Assembly (NCBI GenBank): GCA_023404095.1
Contig: JAEYDD010000072.1
Location: 372,001-436,000 of the forward strand
Reading direction: 5' to 3'
DNA: 64,000 nt
Source: Pseudomonadota bacterium
GTDB lineage: Bacteria > Pseudomonadota > Alphaproteobacteria > Rhizobiales > Rhizobiaceae
This document shows positions 24,521-33,570 of the stretch, in pieces. The position numbers and the translations under genes were made by a program. Positions within the stretch are counted from its first letter, which is position 1; the number at the start of each line of letters is the position of its first letter. Under the pieces are notes generated by a model. It was given only the letters and a program-made list of their open reading frames with translations, searched no databases and was not told where the DNA came from.

Positions 24521-25350
24521 CAGTGGTGTCCTCCGGTATCCGCCTGGACGGCGACTTCCTCTGCGCGGCGGCGCCACGGCAAGAGGCTGAAAAGGAAGAT
24601 TGCCAGCGCCGCGACGACGATCGACGGCCCGGACGGGGTATCGAACTTCAGCGATCCGAAAAGACCGCCGGCGACGGCTATGGCGCCGAGAATGGACGCA
24701 AGCACCGCCATGACTTCCGGGCTTGCCGAGAAGCGGCGCGCGGTCGCGGCCGGAATGATGAGCAGCGAGGTGATTAGAAGGATCCCCACGATCTTCATCG
24801 CGATCGCGATCACGAGCGCCATCAGCAGCATGAAGGCAAGGCGCGCGCGCTCCGGCTCGAGCCCCTCGGCGGCAGCAAGCTCGGGATTGACGGTCGAGGC
24901 GATCAGCGGCCGCCACAGGTAGACGATGGCAAAGAGCACGAGGATGCCCCCACCCCATACAAGGCTGACATCCTGCGGCGTGACGGCGAGGATGTCGCCG
25001 AAGAGGAAGCCGACGAGGTCGATCCGGACCCAGGTCATGAAGGAGACGATCACGAGGCCCGTTGCGAGCGTGGCATGCGAAAGGATGCCAAGCAGCGCAT
25101 CGGTGGACAGCGAACCGCGCTTCTGAAGCAGCAAAAGCGCCAGCGAGACGAGCGCGGCAACAGCAAAGACGCTGATCGTGAGGTTCATCTGGAACAGCAA
25201 CGACAGCGCGACGCCGAGCAGCGCGGAATGGGCCATCGTATCACCGAAATAGGCCATGCGCCGCCAGATGACGAAGCATCCAAGAGGGCCTGTGGTCAGC
25301 GCCAGGCCGGTTCCCGCGAGAAGTGCGCGGATGAAGAAATCGTCAAGCAT
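24520..25350 (-). CDS. znuB: zinc ABC transporter permease
   Basis: The 276-residue inner-membrane protein of the ABC-3 family starts MLDDFFIRALLAGTG at ATG 25350, with AGGAGCG upstream; the frame extends to 25401 without a better start. Eight or so hydrophobic helices are visible, including GCFVIWRRMAYFGDTMAHSA, typical of ZnuB and MntB-like permeases. It overlaps znuC by eight bases and zur by one. It forms the channel through which ZnuA-delivered zinc enters the cell. Confidence 0.94.
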   Translation of the reverse strand: MLDDFFIRALLAGTGLALTTGPLGCFVIWRRMAYFGDTMAHSALLGVALSLLFQMNLTISVFAVAALVSLALLLLQKRGSLSTDALLGILSHATLATGLVIVSFMTWVRIDLVGFLFGDILAVTPQDVSLVWGGGILVLFAIVYLWRPLIASTVNPELAAAEGLEPERARLAFMLLMALVIAIAMKIVGILLITSLLIIPAATARRFSASPEVMAVLASILGAIAVAGGLFGSLKFDTPSGPSIVVAALAIFLFSLLPWRRRAEEVAVQADTGGHH

Positions 25351-26290
25351 CGCCGCGCTCCTGAAGCGTGCTCGGATTCCCAGCAGCCTTGTCGTCTCCA
25401 TGCTGGCCGCAGCCGCAGTTCGGCCCGTGCGCGTGGACGATCCGCATCGGACCAGCGCGACCGACCGGCAGGCTGTCCTCGTGATGGTGACCGTCGTCGG
25501 GGTGGCAGTGATCCGTCACCGTGCCGTCGGAATGCAGCACGCGGCCATCGGGAAGATGGGTGTGGTCGTGATGATGGCTGTAGAAGGCCAGCGTCTGGCC
25601 GGCCCGTGCGCCGAACAGGCGCAGATATTCCGGGCTACGGCTCACCGCCTCCGGCGTGCCTCGGCAACAAACATGGCCATTGAGGCAGATCACGGTATCG
25701 GTTTCCGCCATGACCACATGAAGATCGTGGGAAATCAGCAGGATGCCGCAGCCTGTCGTATTCCTGATGGTCTTGATCAGGTCATAAAGGGCGATCTCGC
25801 CGGCAAAATCGACGCCCTGCACCGGCTCGTCCAGGACGAGCAGATCGGGCTTGCGGGCGATGGCCCGAGCCAGCAGCGCACGCTGGAACTCCCCACCGGA
25901 AAGGTGCTGGACCTCGGCGCGGGCCAGATGGCGGATACCCGTTGCCTCCAGCGCCGCATCGATATCGCGGCCGCGCACGGGCTGCGTCAGCGTCATGAGA
26001 CGGTCCACTGTGAGCGGCATCGTCCAGTCGATCGCCAGCTTCTGCGGCACGTAGCCAACGCGCAGGCTGGGGATTCGCGTCACGTGTCCCTCATCCGGAC
26101 GCGTGACGCCGATCGCCATCTTGGCGGTCGTCGATTTTCCCGATCCGTTCGGCCCGATGAGCGTGACGATCTCGCCACGCGCGATGGAAAAGTCGACGCC
26201 GCGCACCAGCCAGCGGCCCTTGCGGCGGACACCGGCGGCCGACAGCGAAACCAGCGGCGGCGGCGAGGTGGATGGATTGGTCTGCAGCAT
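25343..26290 (-). CDS. znuC: zinc ABC transporter ATP-binding protein with His-rich tail
   Basis: The 315-residue ATPase powers zinc import. Motifs: Walker A GPNGSGKST, the signature LSGGEFQRA, Walker B LLVLDEPVQGVD and the H-loop ISHDLH. The last 70 residues are rich in His, Asp and Cys (HHHDHTHLPDG, HCHPDDGHHHED, HGPNCGCGQHG), an extension that could bind zinc at the cytoplasmic face. Start ATG 26290 (MLQTNPSTSPPPL) is chosen over the upstream codon at 26332, which would overlap a Zur palindrome. It is first in the operon znuC-znuB-zur. Confidence 0.94.
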   Translation of the reverse strand: MLQTNPSTSPPPLVSLSAAGVRRKGRWLVRGVDFSIARGEIVTLIGPNGSGKSTTAKMAIGVTRPDEGHVTRIPSLRVGYVPQKLAIDWTMPLTVDRLMTLTQPVRGRDIDAALEATGIRHLARAEVQHLSGGEFQRALLARAIARKPDLLVLDEPVQGVDFAGEIALYDLIKTIRNTTGCGILLISHDLHVVMAETDTVICLNGHVCCRGTPEAVSRSPEYLRLFGARAGQTLAFYSHHHDHTHLPDGRVLHSDGTVTDHCHPDDGHHHEDSLPVGRAGPMRIVHAHGPNCGCGQHGDDKAAGNPSTLQERGDA

Positions 26291-26331
26291 TTGTATCGTC
26301 CGGATGCTCGATTGCCTCTTGCTATGGCACA

Positions 26332-26346
26332 CGTTATAGCATAACG
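26332..26346. promoter_or_regulatory. Zur box 1
   Basis: CGTTATAGCATAACG is a perfect 6-3-6 palindrome in the znuC/znuA divergent region, 41 bases from the znuC start. It resembles the AT-rich dyads bound by Zur in alphaproteobacteria. Confidence 0.7.
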
Positions 26347-26353
26347 CAACTTA

Positions 26354-26368
26354 TGTAATAACATTACA
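26354..26368. promoter_or_regulatory. Zur box 2
   Basis: TGTAATAACATTACA is a second perfect 6-3-6 palindrome, eight bases from box 1 and 26 bases before the znuA ATG. Its half-site differs from that of box 1 at two positions (TGTAAT against CGTTAT), so the two may differ in Zur affinity. Confidence 0.7.
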
Positions 26369-26394
26369 CGCCCTTCGATACGGAGTTTCCCATA

Positions 26395-27414
26395 ATGAAG
26401 ATGTCGCATCTCCTGCTTTCCACCGCCCTCTTCGTCGCCGCTGCTGCCGGCAACGCCCGGGCAGAAGCGCCCAACGTCGTCGTTTCGATCAAGCCGATCC
26501 ATTCGCTTGTCGCCTCGATCATGCAGGGCGTCGGCGAGCCGAAGCTGATCGTCGAGGGCGCGGCCTCGCCGCACACCTATTCGCTCAAGCCGTCCAATGC
26601 CGCGGCCCTTCAGGACGCCGACGTGGTGTTCTGGGTCGGACACGGGCTGGAAGCGTTCCTCGAGAAGCCGCTCGAGGCGCTCGGCAGCAAGGCGACGGTT
26701 GTCGAGCTCGAGGATGCGCCAGGGCTGGAGAAGCTGAAATTCCGCGAAGGCGGCGCTTTCGAAGCGCATGATCACGGCCACGAAAGCGAAGGGGCGGAGC
26801 ACGAGCACAGCGAGGACGGCGGCCATGACCATGGAGGCGATCACTCGGCCGAAAAGGGCCATGATCACGATCATGCACATTCGCATGAAGCTGCCTTTGA
26901 TACGCATCTGTGGCTCGATCCGATGAACGCCAAGGCGATTGCGACGGAAATCGAGAAGGCCCTGTCGGCAAAAGATCCCGCGAACGCGACAACGTACAAG
27001 GCAAACCTCGCGGCCCTGGACGCGAACATCGACGCCCTTAATGCGGAGATCGCCGACACGATCGCCCCTGTGAAGGACAAACCCTTCATCGTCTTTCACG
27101 ACGCCTACCAGTATTTCGAGCATCGCTACGGCGTGAAGGTCGTCGGCTCGATCACGGTCAGCCCGGAAACCATGCCCGGTGCCGAACGCGTCTCGCAGAT
27201 CCGCCAGAAGGTCGTCGATCTCGGCGCAACCTGCGTCTTCGCAGAGCCTCAGTTCGAGCCTAAGCTCGTCAATGTCGTGCTTGAGGGAACGCCGGCAAAG
27301 GCCGGCACGCTCGATCCGGAAGCGGGAACGCTGACGGAAGGTCCGTCGCTCTATTTCGACCTGATGCGCGGCCTCGCGACCTCGCTGAAGCAGTGCCTGT
27401 CCTCGGCAAGCTGA
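26395..27414 (+). CDS. znuA: zinc ABC transporter substrate-binding protein
   Basis: The 339-residue periplasmic protein captures zinc for ZnuBC. It has a signal peptide (MKMSHLLLSTALFVAAAAGN, cleavage near ARA), the segment VVSIKPIHSLVASIMQGVG, a central His/Asp/Glu-rich loop at about residues 120-165 (HDHGHESEGAEHEHSED, HDHGGDHSAEKGHDHDHAHS) typical of ZnuA, and later FHDAYQYFEHRYG. The loop probably gathers or senses zinc. The gene is divergent from znuC and shares its Zur-box region. ACGGAG lies upstream of the ATG. Confidence 0.95.
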   Translation: MKMSHLLLSTALFVAAAAGNARAEAPNVVVSIKPIHSLVASIMQGVGEPKLIVEGAASPHTYSLKPSNAAALQDADVVFWVGHGLEAFLEKPLEALGSKATVVELEDAPGLEKLKFREGGAFEAHDHGHESEGAEHEHSEDGGHDHGGDHSAEKGHDHDHAHSHEAAFDTHLWLDPMNAKAIATEIEKALSAKDPANATTYKANLAALDANIDALNAEIADTIAPVKDKPFIVFHDAYQYFEHRYGVKVVGSITVSPETMPGAERVSQIRQKVVDLGATCVFAEPQFEPKLVNVVLEGTPAKAGTLDPEAGTLTEGPSLYFDLMRGLATSLKQCLSSAS

Positions 27415-27432
27415 CCTGACGGCAAATCTTCG

Positions 27433-27459
27433 CGGCGCGCCAGATCCGGGGGCGCGCCG
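27433..27459. terminator. GC-rich hairpin between convergent genes
   Basis: CGGCGCGCC and GGCGCGCCG form a perfect nine-base-pair stem with a nine-base loop between znuA and the convergent 27467-27730 gene. It lacks a T-tract on either strand, so termination efficiency is uncertain. Confidence 0.4.
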
Positions 27460-27466
27460 GTGCCGG

Positions 27467-27730
27467 CTATTCGGCCTTTAGGCGTGCCAGCGCCTTGCGC
27501 GCTTCGGCGGCAAGCGGATGATCGGGGTGACGTTCGATGAAGAGCGCATAGGCCTCCGCCGTCCCCCTATCCTGCACATATTGGTATTCGGCGGCGACGG
27601 CTTTGTCGGGATCTGGTGGTGTATCCATGGCGACGACCGGTCCCGTCCTGCCCAGACTGGAGACAAGCGCTACGATGCCTATCGCTGCAAGCAATCGTAC
27701 AGTCGGGCTCAAACGCTTCCCGCGGCTCAC
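27467..27730 (-). CDS. small exported protein with TPR-like C-terminus
   Basis: The 87-residue product begins at GTG 27730 with GGAG seven bases upstream. A signal sequence or membrane anchor covers about residues 9-35 (PTVRLLAAIGIVALVSSLGR). The mature part ends AYALFIERHPDHPLAAEARK followed by ALARLKAE, which resembles one tetratricopeptide-type helix pair as seen in YbgF or YfiO-like proteins. One such motif alone cannot define a function. It is isolated, convergent with znuA. Confidence 0.6.
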   Translation of the reverse strand: MSRGKRLSPTVRLLAAIGIVALVSSLGRTGPVVAMDTPPDPDKAVAAEYQYVQDRGTAEAYALFIERHPDHPLAAEARKALARLKAE

Positions 27731-28177
27731 GACGTCACTCCACTTCCATATTTAACTTTAAGTAATTTGTATAAATCATTATTTTTTATTAATTATAAAA
27801 AATATTCTATCTTCAAATCTGTTTTTTGATCGACGGTCTTTCACGCAAATGTGTTGTCTGCCAAGGTTATTTAGCTTAGTCTAATCTATCATTTTCATCC
27901 GGCGCAATTGAGGCCGAACAAACCTGTTTGCAGCATGCAGAGCGACGCTCCCGCCACGCGGCCGAGCGAGGGTATCGCTTGTCTCGATCCGTAAGAGGGA
28001 AAGGAGCATCTGCCTGGGAACTCCGACCAAGCTTGATGGCCGCCCTCTGACAGATCAGGCGACCTGAGCCGAGGGCAGCCTTCATCGCGGCCAGAATTTT
28101 TCGGCCAAAGCTACATGGACATTCGTTGAACCGAGTTGCGTTGCCGGGCTACCGCGCGCCGCGACAAAGGAGGAGTT
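27731..28177. other. AT-rich intergenic region upstream of the serralysin gene
   Basis: Bases about 27750-27840 are strikingly AT-rich for this genome (runs such as TTATTTTTTATTAATTATAA), in contrast to coding GC content on both sides. No gene is visible. Such a tract suits binding by nucleoid proteins (MucR or Ros-type silencers in rhizobia, by general knowledge) and may contain the promoters for 27730 leftward and the protease rightward. Confidence 0.45.
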
Positions 28178-30895
28178 ATGACCATAAGAGCGCGCATGAA
28201 TTCGATCCTGTTCGACGCCGCATCGTCCGATGACATCATGTCCGCTTCGCATCAGCAGGCCGCAAAGGCGGCGCGTGCTGGACTGACCTTCCACGTCGAC
28301 GCGTCGGTTGCTCCGTTCAGCGACGGCATCGACAGCTCCGGCCTGCCGGATCTGACGCGCGCGCCCGTCACGGAGCGGGCAATCTTCGCCAGCGACCACC
28401 GCTTTCCGGCAGGCCCCGACCAGGCCGACGATGCCATTTCGACCCAGCGATTCGGCGTCGACGGGACGCAATTGCCGAGCGAGAACGGCAACCTCTCGGC
28501 GACTGTCGCCGTTGCCGCGACCGGAAATGCCATCATCGACGGCGTCCTCATCGGCACGCGCTGGAACCAGGCGCTTATCACCTACAGCGACACGGATTCG
28601 TCTGCCGACTATCAGACGGGATACAATTCCGACCAGAACGGCAACGGCATCAGCGCACAACTGGAAGGCTTCTCCCAATTCACGGCCGCACAGCGGCTTG
28701 CCCTTCACGCCGCCCTGAACCAGGCCGTCTACACGCAGCTTTCCGCCGCGACAGCCTTTTCCGTGGAGGCCTTCACCAACCTCGCCATCGACTACCAGGG
28801 CTCCGGAGCGGGCAACTCGACGATCCGCGCGGCCAATTCCGGCGACGCCGGCACGGCGTATGCCTTCTATCCCGCCAGTAACATCTATGGCGGCGATACG
28901 TTTTTCGGCAACGCCTATGACGGGACGTCCAACAGCCTCAAGAACCCGATCGCCGGAAACTATGCCTGGCACACCATGTTCCATGAACTCGGCCATTCCC
29001 TCGGCCTGAAGCACGGACATCAGGCCGGCGGCCCCGGAAACACGGCGGTGCCGGCGGCATACAACTCCATCGAATTCACCCTGATGACCTATTCCACCTA
29101 CATCGGCGATACAACGGGCGGCTACGACTACGAGGCGTTCGGCGCCCCGCAGACCTACATGATGATCGATATCCTCGCCCTGCAGACGATGTATGGCGCC
29201 GATTTCACCGTCAACAGCGGCAACACCGTCTACACCTGGAACCCGTCCACCGGGCAGGCCTACATCAATGGTGGACTTGCCATTTCGCCCGGCGCGAACC
29301 GCATCTTTTCCACGATCTGGGACGGCAACGGCGTCGATACCTACGATCTCTCCAACTACACCACCGCGATGCGGATCGACCTCAGGCCCGGCGAAAGCTC
29401 AACCTTCTCGGCGGCCCAGCTCGCTTTCCTCGGCGGCGGTCCGAACAATGGATTTGCGCGCGGCAACGTCTTCAACGCCTTCCAGTTCAACGGGGATTCA
29501 CGGTCCCTGATCGAAAACGCCAATGGCGGGTCCAACAACGACACGATGACGGGCAATGCGGCGGCCAACGTGCTGCGCGGGAATGCCGGCAACGATAACA
29601 TTGATGGCGGGACCGGCGGCGACACGCTCCACGGTGACGACGGAAACGACACCCTGAAAGGCGGTGCCGGCAACGATACGCTGCATGGCGGCGCCGGCAA
29701 CGATACGCTGGAGGGAGGTTCCGGCGTCGATGTCGTCTACGGCAACGATGGAAACGATCGCTTCTACATCCTCGTCGGCTGGACGGGCGGCACCGGCGAA
29801 TCGTTCTTCGGCGGCGCCGGCTCGGATACGTTCGACGCCTCGACCGTTGTGTTCGCCGGCTTCAACGCCTTCATCAACCTCACGGCCGGCGAATTCACCT
29901 ATACCCCCGGAAGCACCGGCACGATCGACCTTGCCAGCGTCGAAAACGCCGTCTCCGGCGATGGCGACGACATCCTGACCGGTTCAGGGGTCGGCAACCG
30001 TCTCAGCGCCGGCGCAGGCGACGACCAACTGTTCGGGCGCGCCGCTGACGACCTGCTGATCGGCGGCCTCGGCGCCGACAAGCTCGACGGCGGGACGGGC
30101 AGCGACACCGCTTCCTATCTCTACGCCGCCGCCGGTGTCAGGGCCAATCTGACCAATCCGGGCAGCAATACGGGCGAAGCGACAGGGGATACCTATACGG
30201 CGATCGAGAATCTTACCGGCTCGGCCTTTGCAGACATTCTTTACGGCAACAGCGGCAAGAACCGGCTCAGCGGCTCCTCCGGAAACGACGTTCTCGTCGG
30301 CCGGGCGGGTGGGGATGCGCTCGTGGGCGGTGCCGGACTCGACACCGCTTCCTATGCCGGAGCGACCGCCGGTGTGATCGCGCGCCTTGCGTCGCCTTCG
30401 AGCAACACGGGAGATGCGAAGGGCGACACCTACTCCTCGATCGAAAACCTCGCCGGATCCTCCCACGCCGACCGGCTGATCGGCAATTCCGCCAACAACG
30501 TCATCAACGGCGCCGCGGGAAACGATCTACTGGCCGGCAGCGTCGGGTTCGACGCCCTTACCGGCAACACAGGCAGGGACTCCTTCCTGTTCAACACGGC
30601 CCCGAGTGCCGCCAGCAATATCGACCATATCACCGACTTCTATGTGCCGAGCGACACGATCCTGCTGGAGAATGCCATCTTCGCCGCACTCGGCGGAGCC
30701 GGGACGCTTGCCTCATCCGCATTCCGCTCCAACGCGAGCGGCCAGGCCGCCGACGCTTCCGACCGGATCATCTACGAGAAGGATGCGGGACGGCTGTTCT
30801 ACGATTCCAACGGAAATGGCAGCGGCGGCCGCGTCCAGTTCGCCTCGCTCGCAACGGACCTTGCGCTGACGCATCTCGATTTCGTCATCGTCTGA
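28178..30895 (+). CDS. serralysin-type M10 metalloprotease with RTX repeats
   Basis: The 905-residue secreted protease starts MTIRARMNSILFD after AAAGGAGGAG. The zinc site HELGHSLGLKHGH begins at His269 and the Met-turn LMTYSTY follows near residue 305, both diagnostic of serralysins. Three RTX blocks follow (from about residue 448: GNAGNDNIDGGTGGDTLHGD, then near 615 and 690), binding calcium outside the cell. The C-terminus (ATDLALTHLDFVIV) ends in hydrophobic residues as type I secretion substrates do. There is no Sec signal. Typical neighbours, an inhibitor and an ABC/MFP/TolC exporter, are absent here, so it relies on a transporter elsewhere. Likely role: degrading host or environmental protein. 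Confidence 0.92.
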   Translation: MTIRARMNSILFDAASSDDIMSASHQQAAKAARAGLTFHVDASVAPFSDGIDSSGLPDLTRAPVTERAIFASDHRFPAGPDQADDAISTQRFGVDGTQLPSENGNLSATVAVAATGNAIIDGVLIGTRWNQALITYSDTDSSADYQTGYNSDQNGNGISAQLEGFSQFTAAQRLALHAALNQAVYTQLSAATAFSVEAFTNLAIDYQGSGAGNSTIRAANSGDAGTAYAFYPASNIYGGDTFFGNAYDGTSNSLKNPIAGNYAWHTMFHELGHSLGLKHGHQAGGPGNTAVPAAYNSIEFTLMTYSTYIGDTTGGYDYEAFGAPQTYMMIDILALQTMYGADFTVNSGNTVYTWNPSTGQAYINGGLAISPGANRIFSTIWDGNGVDTYDLSNYTTAMRIDLRPGESSTFSAAQLAFLGGGPNNGFARGNVFNAFQFNGDSRSLIENANGGSNNDTMTGNAAANVLRGNAGNDNIDGGTGGDTLHGDDGNDTLKGGAGNDTLHGGAGNDTLEGGSGVDVVYGNDGNDRFYILVGWTGGTGESFFGGAGSDTFDASTVVFAGFNAFINLTAGEFTYTPGSTGTIDLASVENAVSGDGDDILTGSGVGNRLSAGAGDDQLFGRAADDLLIGGLGADKLDGGTGSDTASYLYAAAGVRANLTNPGSNTGEATGDTYTAIENLTGSAFADILYGNSGKNRLSGSSGNDVLVGRAGGDALVGGAGLDTASYAGATAGVIARLASPSSNTGDAKGDTYSSIENLAGSSHADRLIGNSANNVINGAAGNDLLAGSVGFDALTGNTGRDSFLFNTAPSAASNIDHITDFYVPSDTILLENAIFAALGGAGTLASSAFRSNASGQAADASDRIIYEKDAGRLFYDSNGNGSGGRVQFASLATDLALTHLDFVIV

Positions 30896-30945
30896 GACGG
30901 TCGCAGCGCGAAGACGGCGGGTGCTTCAGGGATCCCCGCAACGCA

Positions 30946-30970
30946 AAGGGCCGCCCATCGGGCGGCCCTT
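30946..30970. terminator. bidirectional terminator hairpin
   Basis: AAGGGCCGCCC and GGGCGGCCCTT form a perfect 11-base-pair stem with a three-base loop between the serralysin gene and the convergent trigger-factor gene. Adjacent A and T residues are short but present. Confidence 0.75.
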
Positions 30971-30997
30971 CGAGAATTCTCGATGCATAGAGACCGA

Positions 30998-32458
30998 TTA
31001 CTCGGCGCTCTCGTCAGCGGCCTTCTTCTTGGCCGGCGCCTTCTTCTTCGGGGCGGCGGCTTCGTCGCCTTCAGCCTTCGCAGCAGCCTTCTTCTTGGAA
31101 GCCGGCTTGGCTTCTTCGGCAGCTTCGTCGTCGGCCAGCAACTCTTCCTTGGAAACGGTCTTGTCGGTGACTGCGACTTCCGTCAGCAGATGGTCGATGA
31201 CCTTTTCTTCGAAGAGCGGAGCGCGCAGCGAAGCGGAAGCACCCGGGGTCTTGCGGAAGTAATCCAGGATTTCCTTCTCCTGCCCCGGGAACTGGCGCAG
31301 CTGTTCGAACAGCGAACGCTGCATCTCCTCTTCGCTCACCTGCACATCGGCCTTCTCGCCGATTTCCGAGAGAACCAGGCCGAGACGGACGCGGCGCTCT
31401 GCCAGCTTGCGATATTCCTCGCGGGCTTCTTCCTCGGTGGTTTCCTCGTCGGCAAAGGTCTTGCCGGCCTGCTGCAGATCGGTGTTGACCTGGCGCCAGA
31501 TGTTTTCGAACTCGGCATCGACGAGGCGCTGCGGCGTGTCGAACTTGTACAGTTCGTCAAGCTGGTCGAGAATCTGACGCTTGATCTTCTGGCGGGTGAG
31601 CGAGCCGTACTGGCTTTCGATCTGGCCGCGCACGACTTCGCGCAGGCGCTCGGCGGATTCCAGGCCAAGCTTCTTGGCCAGTTCGTCGTCGATGGTGACC
31701 TCACCGGGAGCTGCGACATCCTTCACCTTGATGTCGAAGGTCGCTTCCTTGCCGGCGAGATGTGCTGCGGGGTAGTCGGCCGGGAAGGTTACGGTGATGA
31801 CCTTTTCGTCGCCGGCCTTGACGCCGACCAGTTGGTCCTCGAAGCCCGGGATGAAGCGGTTGGAACCGATGACGAGTTCGGCATCCTCGTCCTTGCCGCC
31901 GTCGAAGGCTTCACCGTCGACCTTGCCGAGATAGTCCATGGTGACGCGGTCGCCCTCGGCGGCCTTGCCCTTCTTGGTCTCGTAGGAACGGGCGCTTTCG
32001 GCGATCTTCAGGATCTGATCGTCCACTTCCTTGTCGTCGATGGCGACGACTTCGCGGGTGACCTTGATGCCCGAGGCGTCCTTCAGCTCGATGGCCGGGA
32101 TGATCTCGTAGGACAGGGTGAACTCGAGGTCGGCTTCGGCCGCGAGAATCTTCTCCGCCTCGTCCTGGTCCTCGGTCATGGCGATCTCGGGCTGGGTCGC
32201 CGACTTTTCGCCGCGCTCGGACAGGATCGCGGTCGGACGGTCGCGGATGATCTCGTTGACGAGATCGGCCATGATCGACTTGCCGTAGACCTTCTTCAGG
32301 TGAGCGACCGGAACCTTGCCCGGACGGAAGCCGTTGATGCGAACGCGATCCTTGGCATCGGCCAGGCGTTCGTTCATCTGGGCTTCCATGTCCTTGGCCG
32401 GAATGACGACCTTGAGTTCGCGCTTCAGCCCTTCAGCGAGCGTTTCGATTACCTGCAT
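30998..32458 (-). CDS. tig: trigger factor
   Basis: The 486-residue ribosome-associated chaperone and prolyl isomerase starts MQVIETLAEGLKRELK at ATG 32458 with AAGG seven bases upstream; a TTG two codons earlier is less likely. The ribosome-binding signature GFRPGKVP (INGFRPGKVPVAHLKKVYG) is present, then the FKBP-type domain (GDRVTMDYLGKVDGEAFDGG, FIPGFEDQLVG) and the helical C-terminal arms. The tail from about residue 450 is Lys/Ala-rich (PKKKAPAKKKAADES), an extension common in alphaproteobacterial trigger factors. Confidence 0.97.
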   Translation of the reverse strand: MQVIETLAEGLKRELKVVIPAKDMEAQMNERLADAKDRVRINGFRPGKVPVAHLKKVYGKSIMADLVNEIIRDRPTAILSERGEKSATQPEIAMTEDQDEAEKILAAEADLEFTLSYEIIPAIELKDASGIKVTREVVAIDDKEVDDQILKIAESARSYETKKGKAAEGDRVTMDYLGKVDGEAFDGGKDEDAELVIGSNRFIPGFEDQLVGVKAGDEKVITVTFPADYPAAHLAGKEATFDIKVKDVAAPGEVTIDDELAKKLGLESAERLREVVRGQIESQYGSLTRQKIKRQILDQLDELYKFDTPQRLVDAEFENIWRQVNTDLQQAGKTFADEETTEEEAREEYRKLAERRVRLGLVLSEIGEKADVQVSEEEMQRSLFEQLRQFPGQEKEILDYFRKTPGASASLRAPLFEEKVIDHLLTEVAVTDKTVSKEELLADDEAAEEAKPASKKKAAAKAEGDEAAAPKKKAPAKKKAADESAE

Positions 32459-32732
32459 GTTCAAACCTTCATTTCGATTTGGCGGTGCCCCGGCCGGAGA
32501 CCGGCTCTATCGGCGAGCACCCCTCCGGGTCCATTTGCCGGGAGTGGCTTTACTGTCATCAATGGCCTTTTGGCAAGCAAAATGGCGCTAAGACGCACGC
32601 ATCCTTCGCTCAAACCGCTCCGAAGGAACATCATGCGCCAAATTCCTCGTCCGCGCCACGCACCTCTCTGTGGAGATACGCTTGGCAAGACGGCATTCCG
32701 TCGGCCCGGCCGATCCGCCATGCCTCGGTTTG

Positions 32733-32816
32733 TGGTGCGGGTAGAGAGACTCGAACTCCCACGCTTTTGGCGCTTGGACCTAAACCAAGTGCGTCTACCA
32801 ATTCCGCCATACCCGC
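32733..32816 (-). tRNA. tRNA-Leu (anticodon UAG)
   Basis: The acceptor stem GCGGGTA pairs with TACCCGC, followed by an A discriminator and an encoded CCA at 32735-32733. The anticodon stem CTTGG/CCAAG encloses TTTAGGT, giving anticodon TAG. The D arm (GGCGGAATTGGTAGACGC), a long variable arm (CGCCAAAAGCG region) and the T loop TTCGAGT fit a class II leucine tRNA of 84 bases. Confidence 0.95.
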
Positions 32817-32976
32817 GTTGGGGGGCGATATGTCACGACGGTGGATGAAGGTCAAGCGCGGCGGTCATGCGTGACGCCATGCATCAGGGGCTGTCATCCA
32901 CAGGCAATGGCCGCCAGCTAGAGCCACTTCAACTGGAAACGCGGCCATCATCGAAACGCGCGCAAGGGCGGCCGTC

Positions 32977-33570
32977 TCAGTAAAGGGGCTCGTCGTAGGC
33001 GGGCGCGCCGTTCAGGAGGATCTGGCGGATCTGCATCTGCCCTTGCGGAGAAACGCGGGCGACGATGTCCAGGGCCTGCGCGTTCCGGGCCGTTTCCAGC
33101 GCCCTGCCCTCGCCTTCAGGGACATAAAAGCGCTCGATGCCGTAGGTCACCGATATGAAATCACCGACGGCGCCGTCGCTGCCGGCATAGAATTCAAAAG
33201 GCAGGGATCGCACCACGACCGTTCCGGACATTGCCGGCAGCGCCTCGAAGGAGGCCTCGGTGGCGACCCACAGACCATCGGGGCCCGGCGCAAGACGAAC
33301 GAACAACGAATGTCGGCCGGACGCCTTCGGCACTTCGCCCGTTACGGTCGAGCCGTCGATGCGCGAAATCGGATAGCTCAACGTCACATAATCGCCGCGC
33401 ATCAGATCACGCGGATCGACCGGCACCGTTTTCAAGCGCACCTCGGCACCATTCCTCAGGATCGTCGCACGGCTTTCGACCATGTAGCCGAGGACCGCCG
33501 TCTGGATCAGAGCCGCCAGTACCGCGGCCACAAACGGTGGAATTCTCCATGCGTTTGCGGAATTCGTCAT
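32977..33570 (-). CDS. GDYxxLxY-motif protein
   Basis: The 197-residue protein has an N-terminal transmembrane helix (FVAAVLAALIQTAVLGYMV) and the motif RGDYVTLSY that defines this group (KTVPVDPRDLMRGDYVTLSY). A second half-like repeat GDFISVTYGIERFYVPEG suggests two related beta domains outside the membrane. Its function is unknown; genes of this type are usually paired with a DUF2157 gene, as here, with a four-base ATGA overlap. It probably forms a membrane complex with that partner. Confidence 0.8.
   Translation of the reverse strand: MTNSANAWRIPPFVAAVLAALIQTAVLGYMVESRATILRNGAEVRLKTVPVDPRDLMRGDYVTLSYPISRIDGSTVTGEVPKASGRHSLFVRLAPGPDGLWVATEASFEALPAMSGTVVVRSLPFEFYAGSDGAVGDFISVTYGIERFYVPEGEGRALETARNAQALDIVARVSPQGQMQIRQILLNGAPAYDEPLY

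Noticed and set aside
32733..32816. tRNA-Leu as an integration site for a mobile element
   Set aside because: No integrase, direct repeat or displaced tRNA end is visible nearby; the flanks are core genes.
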